64,000 nt of DNA, taken from Synechococcus sp. WH 7803 (GTDB lineage: Bacteria > Cyanobacteriota > Cyanobacteriia > PCC-6307 > Cyanobiaceae). The translations under genes were made by a program, and so were the position numbers. The DNA lies in assembly GCA_000063505.1 (NCBI GenBank), contig CT971583.1:2077918-2141917 (forward strand). The letters are read 5' to 3'. This document shows positions 25,975-35,601 of this stretch, piece by piece. Below the pieces are notes generated by a model that saw only the letters and a list, made by a program, of their open reading frames with translations, was not told the DNA's origin and did no database searches. Each line of letters begins with the position of its first letter. Within the stretch, counting starts at the first letter, position 1.

Positions 25975-27630
25975 TTGCTCGAGTTTGCCGTCAGTGCTCC
26001 GTTTGACCCGGCAGCTGATATCTCCGCGGGAATCATTCCCGCCCAGTTCCCCTGGCTGAGCCTTTCGATCCTCTTCCCGATCGTTGGTTCGCTGATGGTT
26101 CCCTTCATCCCTGATCAGGGTGACGGACGTCAGGTGCGTTGGTTCGCCCTTGGGATCGCCTTAACCACGTTTCTGATCACAGTCGCTGCCTACCTCAATG
26201 GCTACGACCCCAGCTTCAGTGGGCTTCAGCTTTCAGAGCGGGTGAGCTGGCTTCCGAATCTCGGCCTGACCTGGGCCGTTGGCGCCGATGGCTTGTCCAT
26301 GCCCCTGATTCTTCTCACCAGCTTCATCACAACACTGGCCGTTCTGGCCGCGTGGCCTGTGACCTTCAAGCCGAAGCTGTTCTTTTTCCTGATGCTGGCC
26401 ATGGACGGGGGGCAGATTGCTGTCTTCGCTGTTCAGGACATGCTCCTCTTCTTTCTGGCCTGGGAACTCGAACTGTTGCCTGTGTATTTGCTGCTGGCCA
26501 TTTGGGGAGGAAAAAAGCGGCAATATGCAGCGACCAAATTCATCCTTTACACCGCAGGAAGCTCTCTATTCATCCTTCTGGCGGCGCTGGCCATGGGCTT
26601 CATGGGCGGAGGAACGCCCAATTTCGAATACGCCGTACTGGCCCAGAAAGGGTTCAGCACCAGTTTTCAACTTCTTTGTTACGCAGGCCTACTGATCGCT
26701 TTTGGGGTCAAGCTACCGATCGTGCCGCTGCACACCTGGCTTCCTGATGCCCATGGTGAGGCCACAGCTCCTGTGCACATGCTGCTGGCAGGGATCCTTC
26801 TGAAAATGGGGGGGTATGCACTGATGCGTTTCAACGCCGAGATGTTGCCAGACGCGCATGCGCAGTTCGCACCGCTGCTTGTGGTTCTGGGTGTGGTCAA
26901 CATCATTTACGCAGCACTCACCTCCTTCGCCCAACGCAATCTCAAACGCAAGATCGCCTACAGCTCAATCAGTCATATGGGATTTGTGTTGATCGGCATC
27001 GGCAGCTTCAGTGCGCTGGGCACGAGCGGAGCCATGCTCCAGATGATCAGCCACGGGCTAATCGGAGCCAGCCTCTTCTTTCTTGTGGGCGCCACCTATG
27101 ACCGCACCCACACGCTTCAGCTCGATGAGATGGGCGGAGTGGGACAGAAGATGCGCATCATGTTTGCCCTCTGGACCGTGTGCTCTCTGGCGTCCCTGGC
27201 TTTGCCAGGAATGAGTGGCTTTGTCAGTGAACTGATGGTCTTCACCGGATTTGCCACCGACGAGGCTTATACCCTCACGTTCCGGATTGTGATTGACGGT
27301 TTAGCGGCGGTTGGTGTGATCCTGACTCCGATCTATCTGCTGTCGATGCTGCGAGAAATCTTCTTCGGCAAGGAAAATGTTCAGCTGGCCTCGAACACCA
27401 ATTTGGTGGATGCCGAGCCCCGCGAGGTTTACATCATCGGCTGTTTGCTGGTGCCGATTATCGGCATCGGCCTCTACCCACGCCTGATGACCGACAGTTA
27501 CCGCACGGCAATCGAGGCGCTGGTGGATCGTGATGTTGCGGCAATGGAAACCATCAGCCGTCCCACCGCACCGCTGATCCGAAACCCAAGCCTCGCACCT
27601 GCTCTGCTTCAGGCACCAAAGCTTCCCTAG
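25975..27630 (+). CDS. ndhD: NAD(P)H-quinone oxidoreductase subunit 4 (NdhD1 type)
   Basis: 551 residues, about 14 spans. The conserved antiporter-like elements are [21 protein letters not shown] (Glu on TM5) and [39 protein letters not shown]. It pumps protons in NDH-1. The start is TTG ([15 protein letters not shown]); no ATG is available nearby. It follows the disturbed ndhF spacer, so it may have a changed promoter or depend on readthrough. The partnership with ndhF argues for the D1/F1 respiratory complex. Confidence 0.9.
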   Translation: MLEFAVSAPFDPAADISAGIIPAQFPWLSLSILFPIVGSLMVPFIPDQGDGRQVRWFALGIALTTFLITVAAYLNGYDPSFSGLQLSERVSWLPNLGLTWAVGADGLSMPLILLTSFITTLAVLAAWPVTFKPKLFFFLMLAMDGGQIAVFAVQDMLLFFLAWELELLPVYLLLAIWGGKKRQYAATKFILYTAGSSLFILLAALAMGFMGGGTPNFEYAVLAQKGFSTSFQLLCYAGLLIAFGVKLPIVPLHTWLPDAHGEATAPVHMLLAGILLKMGGYALMRFNAEMLPDAHAQFAPLLVVLGVVNIIYAALTSFAQRNLKRKIAYSSISHMGFVLIGIGSFSALGTSGAMLQMISHGLIGASLFFLVGATYDRTHTLQLDEMGGVGQKMRIMFALWTVCSLASLALPGMSGFVSELMVFTGFATDEAYTLTFRIVIDGLAAVGVILTPIYLLSMLREIFFGKENVQLASNTNLVDAEPREVYIIGCLLVPIIGIGLYPRLMTDSYRTAIEALVDRDVAAMETISRPTAPLIRNPSLAPALLQAPKLP

Positions 27631-27683
27631 GACTGGCCCATCCCTTCCAGGATCGGTACTTTTCCAGGAGATGGTGATCACGG

Positions 27684-28586
27684 GTGGCAGAAGCCGGGCT
27701 GAATCCAAGTGCTGATTCCGGCGCCAGGCTTGCCATTCGTCTGCTCCAGGATGCAGCGCAACGCGGCGATTTAGACCCCTGGGATGTGGATGTGATCGCC
27801 GTGGTCGATGGATTCCTCGACCAGCTCAAGCAAAGGATCGAGGTTCCGAAGCGCGTCGCGGCGGAGATCAACAACAGGGGAGGCAGCTACGAACGCGATC
27901 TGGCCGACAGCAGCGAAGCCTTTCTGGCCGCATCGGTTTTGGTCAGCCTCAAGGCTGAAGTGCTTGAGGCCCAAACATTCCCACCGGAACCAGTGCTGGA
28001 GGAGGCCTTCGACGCTGACTTCGCTGATCAGGGATGGCTGGATCCAAGCTTCGACCTCCCCAGACGTCCTGAAAAACATCTTCTGCGCCGTCCGGTGGCG
28101 CCGCCGCCCCTACGCCGACCGGTCACCCTCGGAGAGCTGATTGAACAGCTGGAGTCGATTGCTGAACAGCTGGAGTCGGATGAGCTGGACATGCGTCGAC
28201 GCCAACGACAGAAACGATTCTCCAATCGCGAAGCGATCGCCCAGGTCGCAGCCCTGGCCCATCGCGAAAAGCTTCCGGAAACCACCGCCGCACTTGGTGT
28301 GTTCCTCAACAAGTGGGAACAGGCTCTGCAGTGGGTCAACTTCGAGAGCCTCGTTGAGCGCTGGGGCGACGCTGCTGCGCCGGATCTCGACACCGATCGT
28401 GTCGGTGTGTTCTGGGCCCTCCTGTTCCTCTCATCACAGGGTCAAGTGGAGTTGGAGCAGGTCGGGACTTTGCATGGACCGATTCAGCTCAGACGGCTTC
28501 TGGAGCCTGGCGCCATGGCACAACTCCCCCTGACCAGCCTTGACGTGCCAGATGTCGTGCCGGCCAAAGCAGCGATAGCCGCCTAA
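27684..28586 (+). CDS. scpA: segregation and condensation protein A (ScpA)
   Basis: 300 residues from GTG. The N-terminal block LAIRLLQDAAQRGDLDPWDVDVIAVVDGFL and the following FLAASVLVSLKAEVL match ScpA, the kleisin subunit that bridges the SMC ATPase in chromosome organisation. The C-terminal winged helix (about 225-295) ends RVGVFWALLFLSSQGQVELEQ. The middle (120-170) is rich in Pro, Arg and Glu and probably flexible. No scpB or smc is in the window. Confidence 0.85.
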   Translation: MAEAGLNPSADSGARLAIRLLQDAAQRGDLDPWDVDVIAVVDGFLDQLKQRIEVPKRVAAEINNRGGSYERDLADSSEAFLAASVLVSLKAEVLEAQTFPPEPVLEEAFDADFADQGWLDPSFDLPRRPEKHLLRRPVAPPPLRRPVTLGELIEQLESIAEQLESDELDMRRRQRQKRFSNREAIAQVAALAHREKLPETTAALGVFLNKWEQALQWVNFESLVERWGDAAAPDLDTDRVGVFWALLFLSSQGQVELEQVGTLHGPIQLRRLLEPGAMAQLPLTSLDVPDVVPAKAAIAA

Positions 28587-28632
28587 GCCCCCACTTATGG
28601 TGGCTTTTCGAATCAAAAGCTGTGTAACGCCG

Positions 28633-29811
28633 ATGAAGGCGATGATCCTGGCCGCGGGCAGAGGAACAAGGGTCCAGCCGATCACCCACGTGATCCCCAA
28701 ACCCATGATTCCGATCCTGCAAAAGCCGGTGATGGAGTTCCTGCTCGAACTTCTCAAGGAGCATGGGTTCAAGGAGGTGATGGTGAATGTGTCTCACCTC
28801 GCTGAAGAAATCGAGAATTACTTCCGCGATGGTCAGCGATTCGGCGTAGAGATCGCTTACAGCTTCGAGGGAAGAATCGAAGATGGCGAGTTGATTGGTG
28901 ATGCCCTCGGCTCAGCGGGTGGGCTGAAAAAAATCCAGGATTTTCAGAGATTTTTCGACGACACCTTTGTGGTGCTTTGCGGTGATGCGCTCATCGACCT
29001 TGATCTCACCGAGGCCGTGCGCCGCCATCGAGAAAAGGGTGCCATGGCCAGCCTGATCACCAAAAGGGTCCCTAAAGATCAGGTGAGCAGCTACGGCGTT
29101 GTTGTCAGTGATCAAGAAGGCCAGATCAAAGCCTTCCAAGAGAAGCCAACGATTGAGGAAGCCCTCAGCGACACGATCAATACCGGTATCTACCTCTTCG
29201 AACCCGAGATCTTCGATCACATTCCATCAGGTCAATCATTTGATATCGGCTCCGACCTCTTCCCGAAGCTGGTGGAACTCGGAGCTCCCTTCTACGCCCT
29301 GCCCATGGATTTTGAATGGGTCGATATTGGCAAGGTTCCCGACTACTGGCAGGCCATCCGCAGCGTGCTGCAGGGCGAAGTCCGGCAGGTGGGCATCCCT
29401 GGCAAGCAAGTACGTCCCGGTGTGTATGCCGGCCTGAACGTGGCGGCCAACTGGGATCGCATCAATGTGCAGGGGCCGGTTTATGTGGGCGGAATGACCC
29501 GAATCGAAGACGGAGCCACCTTGATCGGTCCCTCGATGATTGGCCCCAGCTGCCACATCTGCGAAGGGGCCACGATCGACAACTCCATCATTTTTGACTA
29601 CTCGAGAATCGGTGCCGGCGTGCAGCTGGTGGAGAAACTGGTGTTCGGTCGCTACTGCGTTGGCCGCAACGGCGACCATTTCGACCTTCAGGAAGCAGCG
29701 CTCGACTGGCTGATCACCGATGCCCGTCGCCAAGATCTTGTGGAGCCCTCCCCCCAGCAAAAGGCCATGGCCGAGCTGCTCGGCACCGACCTCACTGCAC
29801 CGGCAAGCTGA
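28633..29811 (+). CDS. sugar-phosphate nucleotidyltransferase (mannose-1-phosphate guanylyltransferase type)
   Basis: 392 residues. The nucleotide-binding motif is MILAAGRGTRVQPITHVIPKPMIPILQKPV, then CGDALIDLDL for the metal site. The C-terminal third (about 255-360) has hexapeptide repeats of a left-handed beta-helix (GPVYVGGMTRIEDGATLIGPSMIGPS). This is the arrangement of GDP-mannose or glucose-1-phosphate nucleotidyltransferases used for cell-surface polysaccharide. The ATG at 28633 places the motif at residue 4, as in the family; a longer frame opens at 28597. The 3' end overlaps metF by 20 bases. Confidence 0.82.
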   Translation: MKAMILAAGRGTRVQPITHVIPKPMIPILQKPVMEFLLELLKEHGFKEVMVNVSHLAEEIENYFRDGQRFGVEIAYSFEGRIEDGELIGDALGSAGGLKKIQDFQRFFDDTFVVLCGDALIDLDLTEAVRRHREKGAMASLITKRVPKDQVSSYGVVVSDQEGQIKAFQEKPTIEEALSDTINTGIYLFEPEIFDHIPSGQSFDIGSDLFPKLVELGAPFYALPMDFEWVDIGKVPDYWQAIRSVLQGEVRQVGIPGKQVRPGVYAGLNVAANWDRINVQGPVYVGGMTRIEDGATLIGPSMIGPSCHICEGATIDNSIIFDYSRIGAGVQLVEKLVFGRYCVGRNGDHFDLQEAALDWLITDARRQDLVEPSPQQKAMAELLGTDLTAPAS

Positions 29812-30685
29812 CACCGGCACGGTCCAACACCTCAGGAATGCGCTGTTCCGCTTTCACAGCCATCAGATGCACCCCCTGGGCGATTCCTGTGAACTGACGC
29901 ACCTGCTCAGCAGCAATCGCGATGCCTTCAGCCATTGGGTCCTTGGCCTGATCCAAACGGTCAATCAGATGGTCGGGGATGCATGCACCCGGCACCATGC
30001 GATTGATGAACCGGGCATTGCGGGCTGACTTGAGCAAAAACACCCCTGCGAGCACTGGCAGTTCGAGGGGATCGGCAAGGTCTCTGCAGAACCTTTCCAG
30101 CGCATGCGGATCCATCACCATCTGCGTTTGCACGAATCGAGCACCGGCCTCACGCTTGCGCGCGAGGCGACGTGACAGACCGGACCAACTCGCGCAGTGG
30201 GGATCAGCGGCAGTTCCGGCGAACAGATTGGTTGGACCGTCAACCAGCCTGTCTTTGACAGGATCCTCCCCTCGATTGAACGCGCTCACCTGCTGCAGAA
30301 GCCGAACCGACTCCAGCTCGTGGACCGAGCGAACAGACGCTTGATCACCGGCGCGTACTGGATCTCCGGTGAGGCAAAGCACATTGCGGATCCCCAGGGC
30401 ATGGGCGCCAAGCAGGTCGGCTTGAAGTGCGATGCGGTTGCGATCGCGTCCAGCCATCTGCAGAACGGGCTCCAAGCCGTGATCGAGCAGTAAACGACAC
30501 ACAGCGAGACTGCACATGCGCATCACCGCCCGGCTGCCATCGGTGACATTGATGGCTTGAACACGGCCGCGCAGGCATTCCGCCATCGCGATGGTGTGGG
30601 CGGGATCGCCTCCTCTCGGTGGCATGACCTCAGCAGTGATCGTGATGGACCCAGCCTCAAGGCTGCGCTGCAGCGCGGAACTCAA
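29792..30685 (-). CDS. metF: methylenetetrahydrofolate reductase
   Basis: 297 residues, a TIM barrel of the MetF family: TITAEVMPPRGGDP at the start carries the catalytic Glu, AINVTDGSRAVMRM follows, and NVLCLTGDP forms the FAD site. It makes 5-methyl-THF for methionine synthesis. It converges with the nucleotidyltransferase gene (20-base overlap) and diverges from the PedR-like gene. The upstream spacer is 88 bases. Confidence 0.88.
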   Translation of the reverse strand: MSSALQRSLEAGSITITAEVMPPRGGDPAHTIAMAECLRGRVQAINVTDGSRAVMRMCSLAVCRLLLDHGLEPVLQMAGRDRNRIALQADLLGAHALGIRNVLCLTGDPVRAGDQASVRSVHELESVRLLQQVSAFNRGEDPVKDRLVDGPTNLFAGTAADPHCASWSGLSRRLARKREAGARFVQTQMVMDPHALERFCRDLADPLELPVLAGVFLLKSARNARFINRMVPGACIPDHLIDRLDQAKDPMAEGIAIAAEQVRQFTGIAQGVHLMAVKAEQRIPEVLDRAGVSLPVQ

Positions 30686-30773
30686 ACGACGGAACGCTTC
30701 TGAGGGCCACTATGGAAGATCACGTTCTGCGGCGATGCCTAAGATGGTGGCTAGGTTGATCCAGTCGGTCAGT

Positions 30774-31052
30774 ATGACCAAGGCCGAGGGAGCAGACGCA
30801 ATGAATGTTTCCCTCTCCGCTAGGGAGCTTGAAATCATCGAACTGGTCTCAGAGGGACTGACCAATCAGGAGATTGCCGAGCGACTCACCATCAGCAAGC
30901 GCACCGTTGATAATCATGTGAGCAACGTGTTCACAAAAACCGGATCCAAGAATCGCGTTGCCCTCCTCAACTGGGCGATGGATCACGGCAAAATTTGCCG
31001 GGATGGCTTCAACTGCTGCTCGCTTCCGGAAGCATCCGACGACGCGTCCTAA
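30774..31052 (+). CDS. pedR: PedR-like small LuxR-type transcription regulator
   Basis: 92 residues with only a LuxR/GerE helix-turn-helix: SARELEIIELVSEGLTNQEIAERLTISKRTVDNHVSNVFTKTGSKNRVALLNWA. The tail KICRDGFNCC carries the cysteines of PedR, a regulator in Synechocystis that senses photosynthetic electron transport through thioredoxin. No receiver domain is present. Starts at 30735 and 30801 are also possible. The last 44 bases overlap a small minus-strand reading frame. Confidence 0.8.
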   Translation: MTKAEGADAMNVSLSARELEIIELVSEGLTNQEIAERLTISKRTVDNHVSNVFTKTGSKNRVALLNWAMDHGKICRDGFNCCSLPEASDDAS

Positions 31053-31194
31053 CCGCCAACGGCAACGGAACGGGAAGGTCGAGCATCGAGCAGTGCGTTA
31101 GAGAAAGGTCGAAGAGATCGGCATAAGCAATGCAGGCCTCACGATCGAGACCGATGAATCGCAAAATCCCCTCATGGTCATAGAGGCCGTGCAC
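31009..31194 (-). CDS. small 61-residue protein of unknown function
   Basis: GTG start at 31194, TGA at 31009. The first 40 residues (LYDHEGILRFIGLDREACIAYADLFDL) form a compact alpha/beta-looking unit with good codon use; the last 20 are rich in Arg and Ser. Short picocyanobacterial proteins of this shape exist, but I cannot name the family. It overlaps pedR tail to tail by 44 bases, so its end may be constrained by the opposite gene. Moderate to low confidence that it is expressed. Confidence 0.45.
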   Translation of the reverse strand: MHGLYDHEGILRFIGLDREACIAYADLFDLSLTHCSMLDLPVPLPLAVRTRRRMLPEASSS

Positions 31195-31260
31195 GGCACC
31201 TTCACGTTTCCTGAGAGAAATCTAAAGGAAAACCAAAGAAGCCTTCAAGGGTGTTTGGAC

Positions 31261-31770
31261 TCATTCACCGGTGCTCAAGCCGTAGCTGGATCTCAGCTCA
31301 TCAGGCCATGCCGCCATGGGAGTGGCAGCGAGGGCCGCATTGCTCCAGCGGCCATCACCCGTTATTTCCTGGCCACACCACGAAGGCACATCAAGAGAGG
31401 CCCCTTCACGAGCCAACTCCACCTCAGCGAGCACAAGAGGGGCGTTGTCCCCCTCGAAGCAATCCACAACCCAGTCACCACCGGGCAGCGCGAGGGAATA
31501 GCGGGTCTTGATCAGGCGATGAGGTGCCAGATCCCAGAGCGCCTCTGCATCGGTGGTGGGCAGGGGATATTCAAATTCATGGCGTGCAAGTCCCGACGTG
31601 GGCGCCTTGAGGGTGAGCCAGGCCTGACCATCGGCGCGCAAGCGCATCCGCACGGTGACACCATCCTTGGACACCGCCAGATAGCCCTGCCTGAGCGGCT
31701 GAGGAGCACCTGCCAAGGCACGCCAGCCCGAACCGGTCACCAAGAAACGTCGTTCGATCTCGAGAGGCAT
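31261..31770 (-). CDS. CYTH domain protein (triphosphate tunnel family)
   Basis: 169 residues beginning MPLEIERRFLV, which is the ExExK-type start of CYTH/TTM enzymes with Arg for Lys (EIERR). Later strands supply the expected basic and acidic residues: VRMRLRADGQAWLTLK, IKTRYSLAL, VDCFEG and LAEVELA. Members hydrolyse tripolyphosphate or other triphosphates. It overlaps nothing and lies 7 bases downstream of nadK, so the two are probably cotranscribed. Confidence 0.82.
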   Translation of the reverse strand: MPLEIERRFLVTGSGWRALAGAPQPLRQGYLAVSKDGVTVRMRLRADGQAWLTLKAPTSGLARHEFEYPLPTTDAEALWDLAPHRLIKTRYSLALPGGDWVVDCFEGDNAPLVLAEVELAREGASLDVPSWCGQEITGDGRWSNAALAATPMAAWPDELRSSYGLSTGE

Positions 31771-31777
31771 CGGGGTT

Positions 31778-32719
31778 TCAGTTCGGCGAAGGCATGCTGT
31801 CGACCAAACTGCCCGCCCAATGCAGTTTGCGCGACAAGGTGCGGTAGTACGAAGGGTTCTGCTCCAGCTGCACCATGAGGGCGTGATGGGGAGCCCGTTG
31901 AATCACACAGCATTCCCCAGGTGCCATCACTTCCCCCGCGGCACCATCCTTCCAGAGCTTCACCTGGCGATGGGAATCCCCGAGAGGCCAGATCACCAGA
32001 CGCGAGCGAGGGGGAAGCACAATCGGTCGACTCGACAAGCTCATCGGACAGATGGCACTGACGATGATTGCGTCAATCCCGGGGTGAAGAATGGGTCCTC
32101 CAGCCGCCATGGCGTAGCCGGTGGAACCAGTGGGTGTGGACAGGATCAACCCATCACCCCTCACCTGATCCACCACCTCTCCATCAATCTCCAGTTCCAA
32201 CGTGCATGTTGGGGCAAGATCCTCGCGATAAGGGCGGAGATAGATGTCGTTGAGAGCCCAGTGCCGTTCCTCCACAGACGTCGCCCCCGAGGGAAGGCCT
32301 GAAACGGGACAGGCCAGATCATCGCCTCTGTTGACCACGGCCTGAAGCATCATGCGTCGCTCCATGGCGAAATGATCCTCAAGAATCCGCGTCCAGAGCG
32401 TGTCACTGCGCAGCAGGCCAGGCTCATGGGTCAGAAATCCCAGATGGCCACCCACGTTGAAGCAGAGGATGGGGACATCCAGCACGGCCAGGTGCCGAGC
32501 GGCTCCAAGCACGGTGCCATCGCCACCGAGAACAACCGCCAAATCAGGCAGCTCAGGCTCAGATGCCAGAAGACCGGGAAAGGGATCCGCCGTGAGCCCA
32601 CTCATTGCGATCGCAACAGACACACCCAGCAACTCCAACTGGGAAGCACACGCTTTTGCCTCCTTCAGAGCGAGCGGACTGTCAGCCCTATAGATCAGCC
32701 AAACCCGTTGCAGCTGCAT
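31778..32719 (-). CDS. nadK: NAD kinase
   Basis: 313 residues. The [11 protein letters not shown] motif binds the polyphosphate, ALNDIYLRP holds the conserved Asn-Asp/Glu pair, and [15 protein letters not shown] is the NAD site. It phosphorylates NAD to NADP. It lies between ndhE and the CYTH gene on the same strand, 15 bases after ndhE. Confidence 0.9.
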   Translation of the reverse strand: MQLQRVWLIYRADSPLALKEAKACASQLELLGVSVAIAMSGLTADPFPGLLASEPELPDLAVVLGGDGTVLGAARHLAVLDVPILCFNVGGHLGFLTHEPGLLRSDTLWTRILEDHFAMERRMMLQAVVNRGDDLACPVSGLPSGATSVEERHWALNDIYLRPYREDLAPTCTLELEIDGEVVDQVRGDGLILSTPTGSTGYAMAAGGPILHPGIDAIIVSAICPMSLSSRPIVLPPRSRLVIWPLGDSHRQVKLWKDGAAGEVMAPGECCVIQRAPHHALMVQLEQNPSYYRTLSRKLHWAGSLVDSMPSPN

Positions 32720-32734
32720 GGTGGGGGCGCTGCC

Positions 32735-33067
32735 CTACCAGCGCAGAAGGTTGAAGCGTTCCATGTCCACTGTGACGCGATTGCGATAAAGCGACAAAAG
32801 AATCGCCAAACCAACAGCAGCCTCCGCCGCAGCCACGGTGATCACAAAAACCGAGAACACCTGTCCTCGAATCAACTGTCCATCCACGTAGGACGAGAAC
32901 GCCATGAGATTGATGTTCACGGCGTTGAGCATCAACTCGATGCTCATGAGCACCCGAACAGCGTTACGACTGTTGATCAGCCCCCAAACTCCTGTGCAGA
33001 ACAAAACTGCCGCAACAAGAAGGTAAGCCTCGAGGGGAACGGAACCGGAAAGCAGCTCAGAAGCCAT
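32735..33067 (-). CDS. ndhE: NAD(P)H-quinone oxidoreductase subunit 4L
   Basis: 110 residues with three spans. [18 protein letters not shown] carries the conserved membrane Glu of NuoK/NdhE, and [14 protein letters not shown]-type sequence ([17 protein letters not shown]) the second. It is the last gene of the ndhA-I-G-E group and is followed 15 bases later by nadK. Confidence 0.93.
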   Translation of the reverse strand: MASELLSGSVPLEAYLLVAAVLFCTGVWGLINSRNAVRVLMSIELMLNAVNINLMAFSSYVDGQLIRGQVFSVFVITVAAAEAAVGLAILLSLYRNRVTVDMERFNLLRW

Positions 33068-33088
33068 GGGTGAGAGGGGAAGAGAAGA

Positions 33089-33688
33089 TCAGGCGGGTGG
33101 CTGGTCCACCAGCAGAGGAGTGCGTGCTTTTTCGATCAAGCCTTGATCCACAGCTTCACCAGTGCCTGGGTCCACTGCCTGCACATCCCGCCGCGCCAAC
33201 ACGATGGCCCCAATCATGGCCATCAGAAGCAGCACGGATGCCAGCTCGAAGGGAAGCAGGTAGTCGGTGAAAAGGTGCTCACCGATGCGAATCGTCGCCC
33301 CTTCGCCGATGGGCTCTGGCCCCTGAGCCCAAGGCGTGGTGAGCACCACGCGGGTCAGGAGAACGAACAAGCCCGCACAAACCCCACCGGAGAGCAGACG
33401 ACGGACTGCAATCCCAGGAATCGGAGCCAGATCCTCACGCTTGTTGACCAGCATGATCGCGAACAGGATCAGAACATTGACAGCACCGACATAGACCAGG
33501 ACCTGGGCGGCTGCCACAAAGCTGGCATTCAGCAGCAAATAAAGGCCAGCGACCGCGAGAAAAACGCCACCCAGGAGGAAGGCCGAGTACACGATGTTGC
33601 TGAGGAGCACAACACCAAGGGCTCCCAGAACGATGACAGCGCTGAGAACAAGAAAGCTGATCAGCTGCGTTGACGCTGCGATCGTCAT
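33089..33688 (-). CDS. ndhG: NAD(P)H-quinone oxidoreductase subunit J-type (NdhG)
   Basis: 199 residues, five spans. The segment [21 protein letters not shown] matches NuoJ/NdhG TM3, including the pi-bulge region. The C-terminal tail (about 165-199) is soluble. It overlaps the ndhI stop by 4 bases upstream, and ndhE starts 21 bases downstream. Confidence 0.92.
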   Translation of the reverse strand: MTIAASTQLISFLVLSAVIVLGALGVVLLSNIVYSAFLLGGVFLAVAGLYLLLNASFVAAAQVLVYVGAVNVLILFAIMLVNKREDLAPIPGIAVRRLLSGGVCAGLFVLLTRVVLTTPWAQGPEPIGEGATIRIGEHLFTDYLLPFELASVLLLMAMIGAIVLARRDVQAVDPGTGEAVDQGLIEKARTPLLVDQPPA

Positions 33689-34341
33689 TCAGCGCTCCCC
33701 TTGCTGGTGTTGGTTGATGTCGCCGATTCTCCCTCATTGCCTGCTGAGCCACCAGCGTTCTGCTTCAGAGAGGACAGAACCTGGTCGGGACGTTGACCTG
33801 CCCGCGGACGCGATGGATCCACGCCATGGGGCTGCACTTCACCGGCCGGAAGATACGCCAATTCCCTGAGGGGTTGGACGGCGGGGTCGGTGGTCACACT
33901 GGTTGGGAGCCGCCCGAGGGCCACGTTGTCGAAGTTGAGGCTGTGGCGGTCGAAAGCAGCCAGCTCATACTCCTCCGTCATCGACAGGCAATTGGTGGGG
34001 CAGTACTCCACACAGTTGCCACAGAAAATGCAGACCCCGAAGTCGATGGAGTAGTTCCGCAACTCCTTCTTCTTGGTCTCCTTGTTCATCACCCAGTCCA
34101 CCACTGGGAGGTTGATGGGACAAACCCGCACGCAGACTTCACAAGCGATGCACTTGTCGAACTCGTAGTGAATCCTTCCGCGGTAGCGCTCTGACGGAAT
34201 CAGCTTCTCGTAGGGGTACTGCACCGTCACGGGACGGCGCTTCATGTGATCGAAGGTGACAGCCAGGCCTTGGGTGAGATTGCGCGCTGCGTCAACAGCG
34301 TCGCGGGTGTAGTCACCAACCTGTTTGAGGAAACCGAACAT
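33685..34341 (-). CDS. ndhI: NAD(P)H-quinone oxidoreductase subunit I (2 x 4Fe-4S)
   Basis: 218 residues with two ferredoxin-type motifs: [12 protein letters not shown] and [12 protein letters not shown], each CxxCxxCxxxCP. It carries the two clusters that pass electrons to plastoquinone. The C-terminal 50 residues are long and rich in Ser, Gly and Asn, which is typical of the cyanobacterial extension. It lies 81 bases after ndhA and overlaps ndhG by 4. Confidence 0.93.
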   Translation of the reverse strand: MFGFLKQVGDYTRDAVDAARNLTQGLAVTFDHMKRRPVTVQYPYEKLIPSERYRGRIHYEFDKCIACEVCVRVCPINLPVVDWVMNKETKKKELRNYSIDFGVCIFCGNCVEYCPTNCLSMTEEYELAAFDRHSLNFDNVALGRLPTSVTTDPAVQPLRELAYLPAGEVQPHGVDPSRPRAGQRPDQVLSSLKQNAGGSAGNEGESATSTNTSKGSAE

Positions 34342-34422
34342 TGGCTGAGGTCAGGTAAGAAGCGGTCTGACGAGAGAAAACCAGAGCGTCATGATGACGT
34401 CACCCGGATGAAAGTGTCGTGT

Positions 34423-35541
34423 TCACCCACCGAACGCTACGGGGAATGCGAGCTTGAGAGCCGCCGTGACCAGCAGATTGACCAAGGCCAGCGGAAGCAG
34501 AAATTTCCAACCGAGGTCCAAGAGCTGGTCAATGCGCACCCGGGGCGTGGTCCAGCGCAGCAGGATGGCGATGAACACCAGCAGGTAAGCCTTCAGCACG
34601 GTCATCACGATGCCTGTCGCGCCTGTGATCACCTGAACGAGCGGCGCGTCAACAGACTGGCCAAGCCAACCAGCGAGCCATTCCACGGGCACTGGGAAGC
34701 CCCAGCCACCGAGATACAGAACGGAGACCAGAAGGGCGGATAACACCAGGTTGATGTAGCTGCCCAAATAGAAGAGGGCGAATTTCATGCCCGCGTATTC
34801 GGTCTGGTAACCGGCGACCAGTTCCTCTTCCGCTTCGGGGAGGTCGAAAGGAAGACGTTCGCATTCAGCCAGGGCACAGATCCAGAAGATCAGGAAACCC
34901 ACCGGTTGGCGCCAGATGTTCCAGCTCAGGATTCCAGCGCCTGTCTGCTGGCTGACAATGTCGACGGTGCTGAGTGAATTGCTCATCATCACCACCGCGA
35001 GAACAGCGAGGGCAAGCGGAATCTCGTAGCTGATCGACTGGGCGGCAGCCCTGAGTCCACCGAGCAGGGAGTACTTGTTGTTGGAGGCATACCCACTCAT
35101 CAGCAGCCCGATGGGCTGAACGCTGCTGAGGGAGATCCAGAGGAAGATCCCAACCCCCACATTGCTGATCAGAAGATTCTGTCCAAAGGGAACGATCAGC
35201 CAGGACAGGATCACCGGCACCACGACGAGCACAGGGCCAAGCGTGAACAGCAGCCCATCAGCCCTTGCCGGAATGATGTCCTCTTTGACCAGAAGCTTGA
35301 GGCCATCGGCAAGGGGCTGAAGAACACCGAGAGCTCCGGCATATTCCGGTCCAATGCGCTGCTGAACAGCAGCGGAGATCTTGCGTTCCAACCAGACCGT
35401 GACCAGCACACCAACCACTGCTGCCACAAGCACCAGAAGCATGGGCAGCGGCAGCCAGATCAACCGGGCCGCCTGATCAGAGAGACCGAAGCCCTCCAGG
35501 GTCTGACTGAAGCTCTGTTCGAGATCCAGACCGGGACTCAC
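34423..35541 (-). CDS. ndhA: NAD(P)H-quinone oxidoreductase subunit 1
   Basis: The GTG start at 35541 gives 372 residues, the usual length for cyanobacterial NdhA; the frame is open to 35577. Eight or so spans are visible. Conserved loops are [21 protein letters not shown] and the quinone-pocket stretch [22 protein letters not shown]. It anchors the peripheral arm and forms the quinone channel. It begins the ndhA-I-G-E operon. Confidence 0.92.
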   Translation of the reverse strand: MSPGLDLEQSFSQTLEGFGLSDQAARLIWLPLPMLLVLVAAVVGVLVTVWLERKISAAVQQRIGPEYAGALGVLQPLADGLKLLVKEDIIPARADGLLFTLGPVLVVVPVILSWLIVPFGQNLLISNVGVGIFLWISLSSVQPIGLLMSGYASNNKYSLLGGLRAAAQSISYEIPLALAVLAVVMMSNSLSTVDIVSQQTGAGILSWNIWRQPVGFLIFWICALAECERLPFDLPEAEEELVAGYQTEYAGMKFALFYLGSYINLVLSALLVSVLYLGGWGFPVPVEWLAGWLGQSVDAPLVQVITGATGIVMTVLKAYLLVFIAILLRWTTPRVRIDQLLDLGWKFLLPLALVNLLVTAALKLAFPVAFGG

Positions 35542-35601
35542 CAGAGCCGGTGCATTGGTGGCAAAGAAAGTCACCATGAACTGAGGATTGATGTGTGCAA
35601 C

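Noticed and set aside
31174-31878. A 234-codon plus-strand frame across the CYTH gene
   Set aside because: It lies antisense to the CYTH gene and the end of nadK and reads as low-complexity Arg/Pro/Ser-rich shadow sequence.
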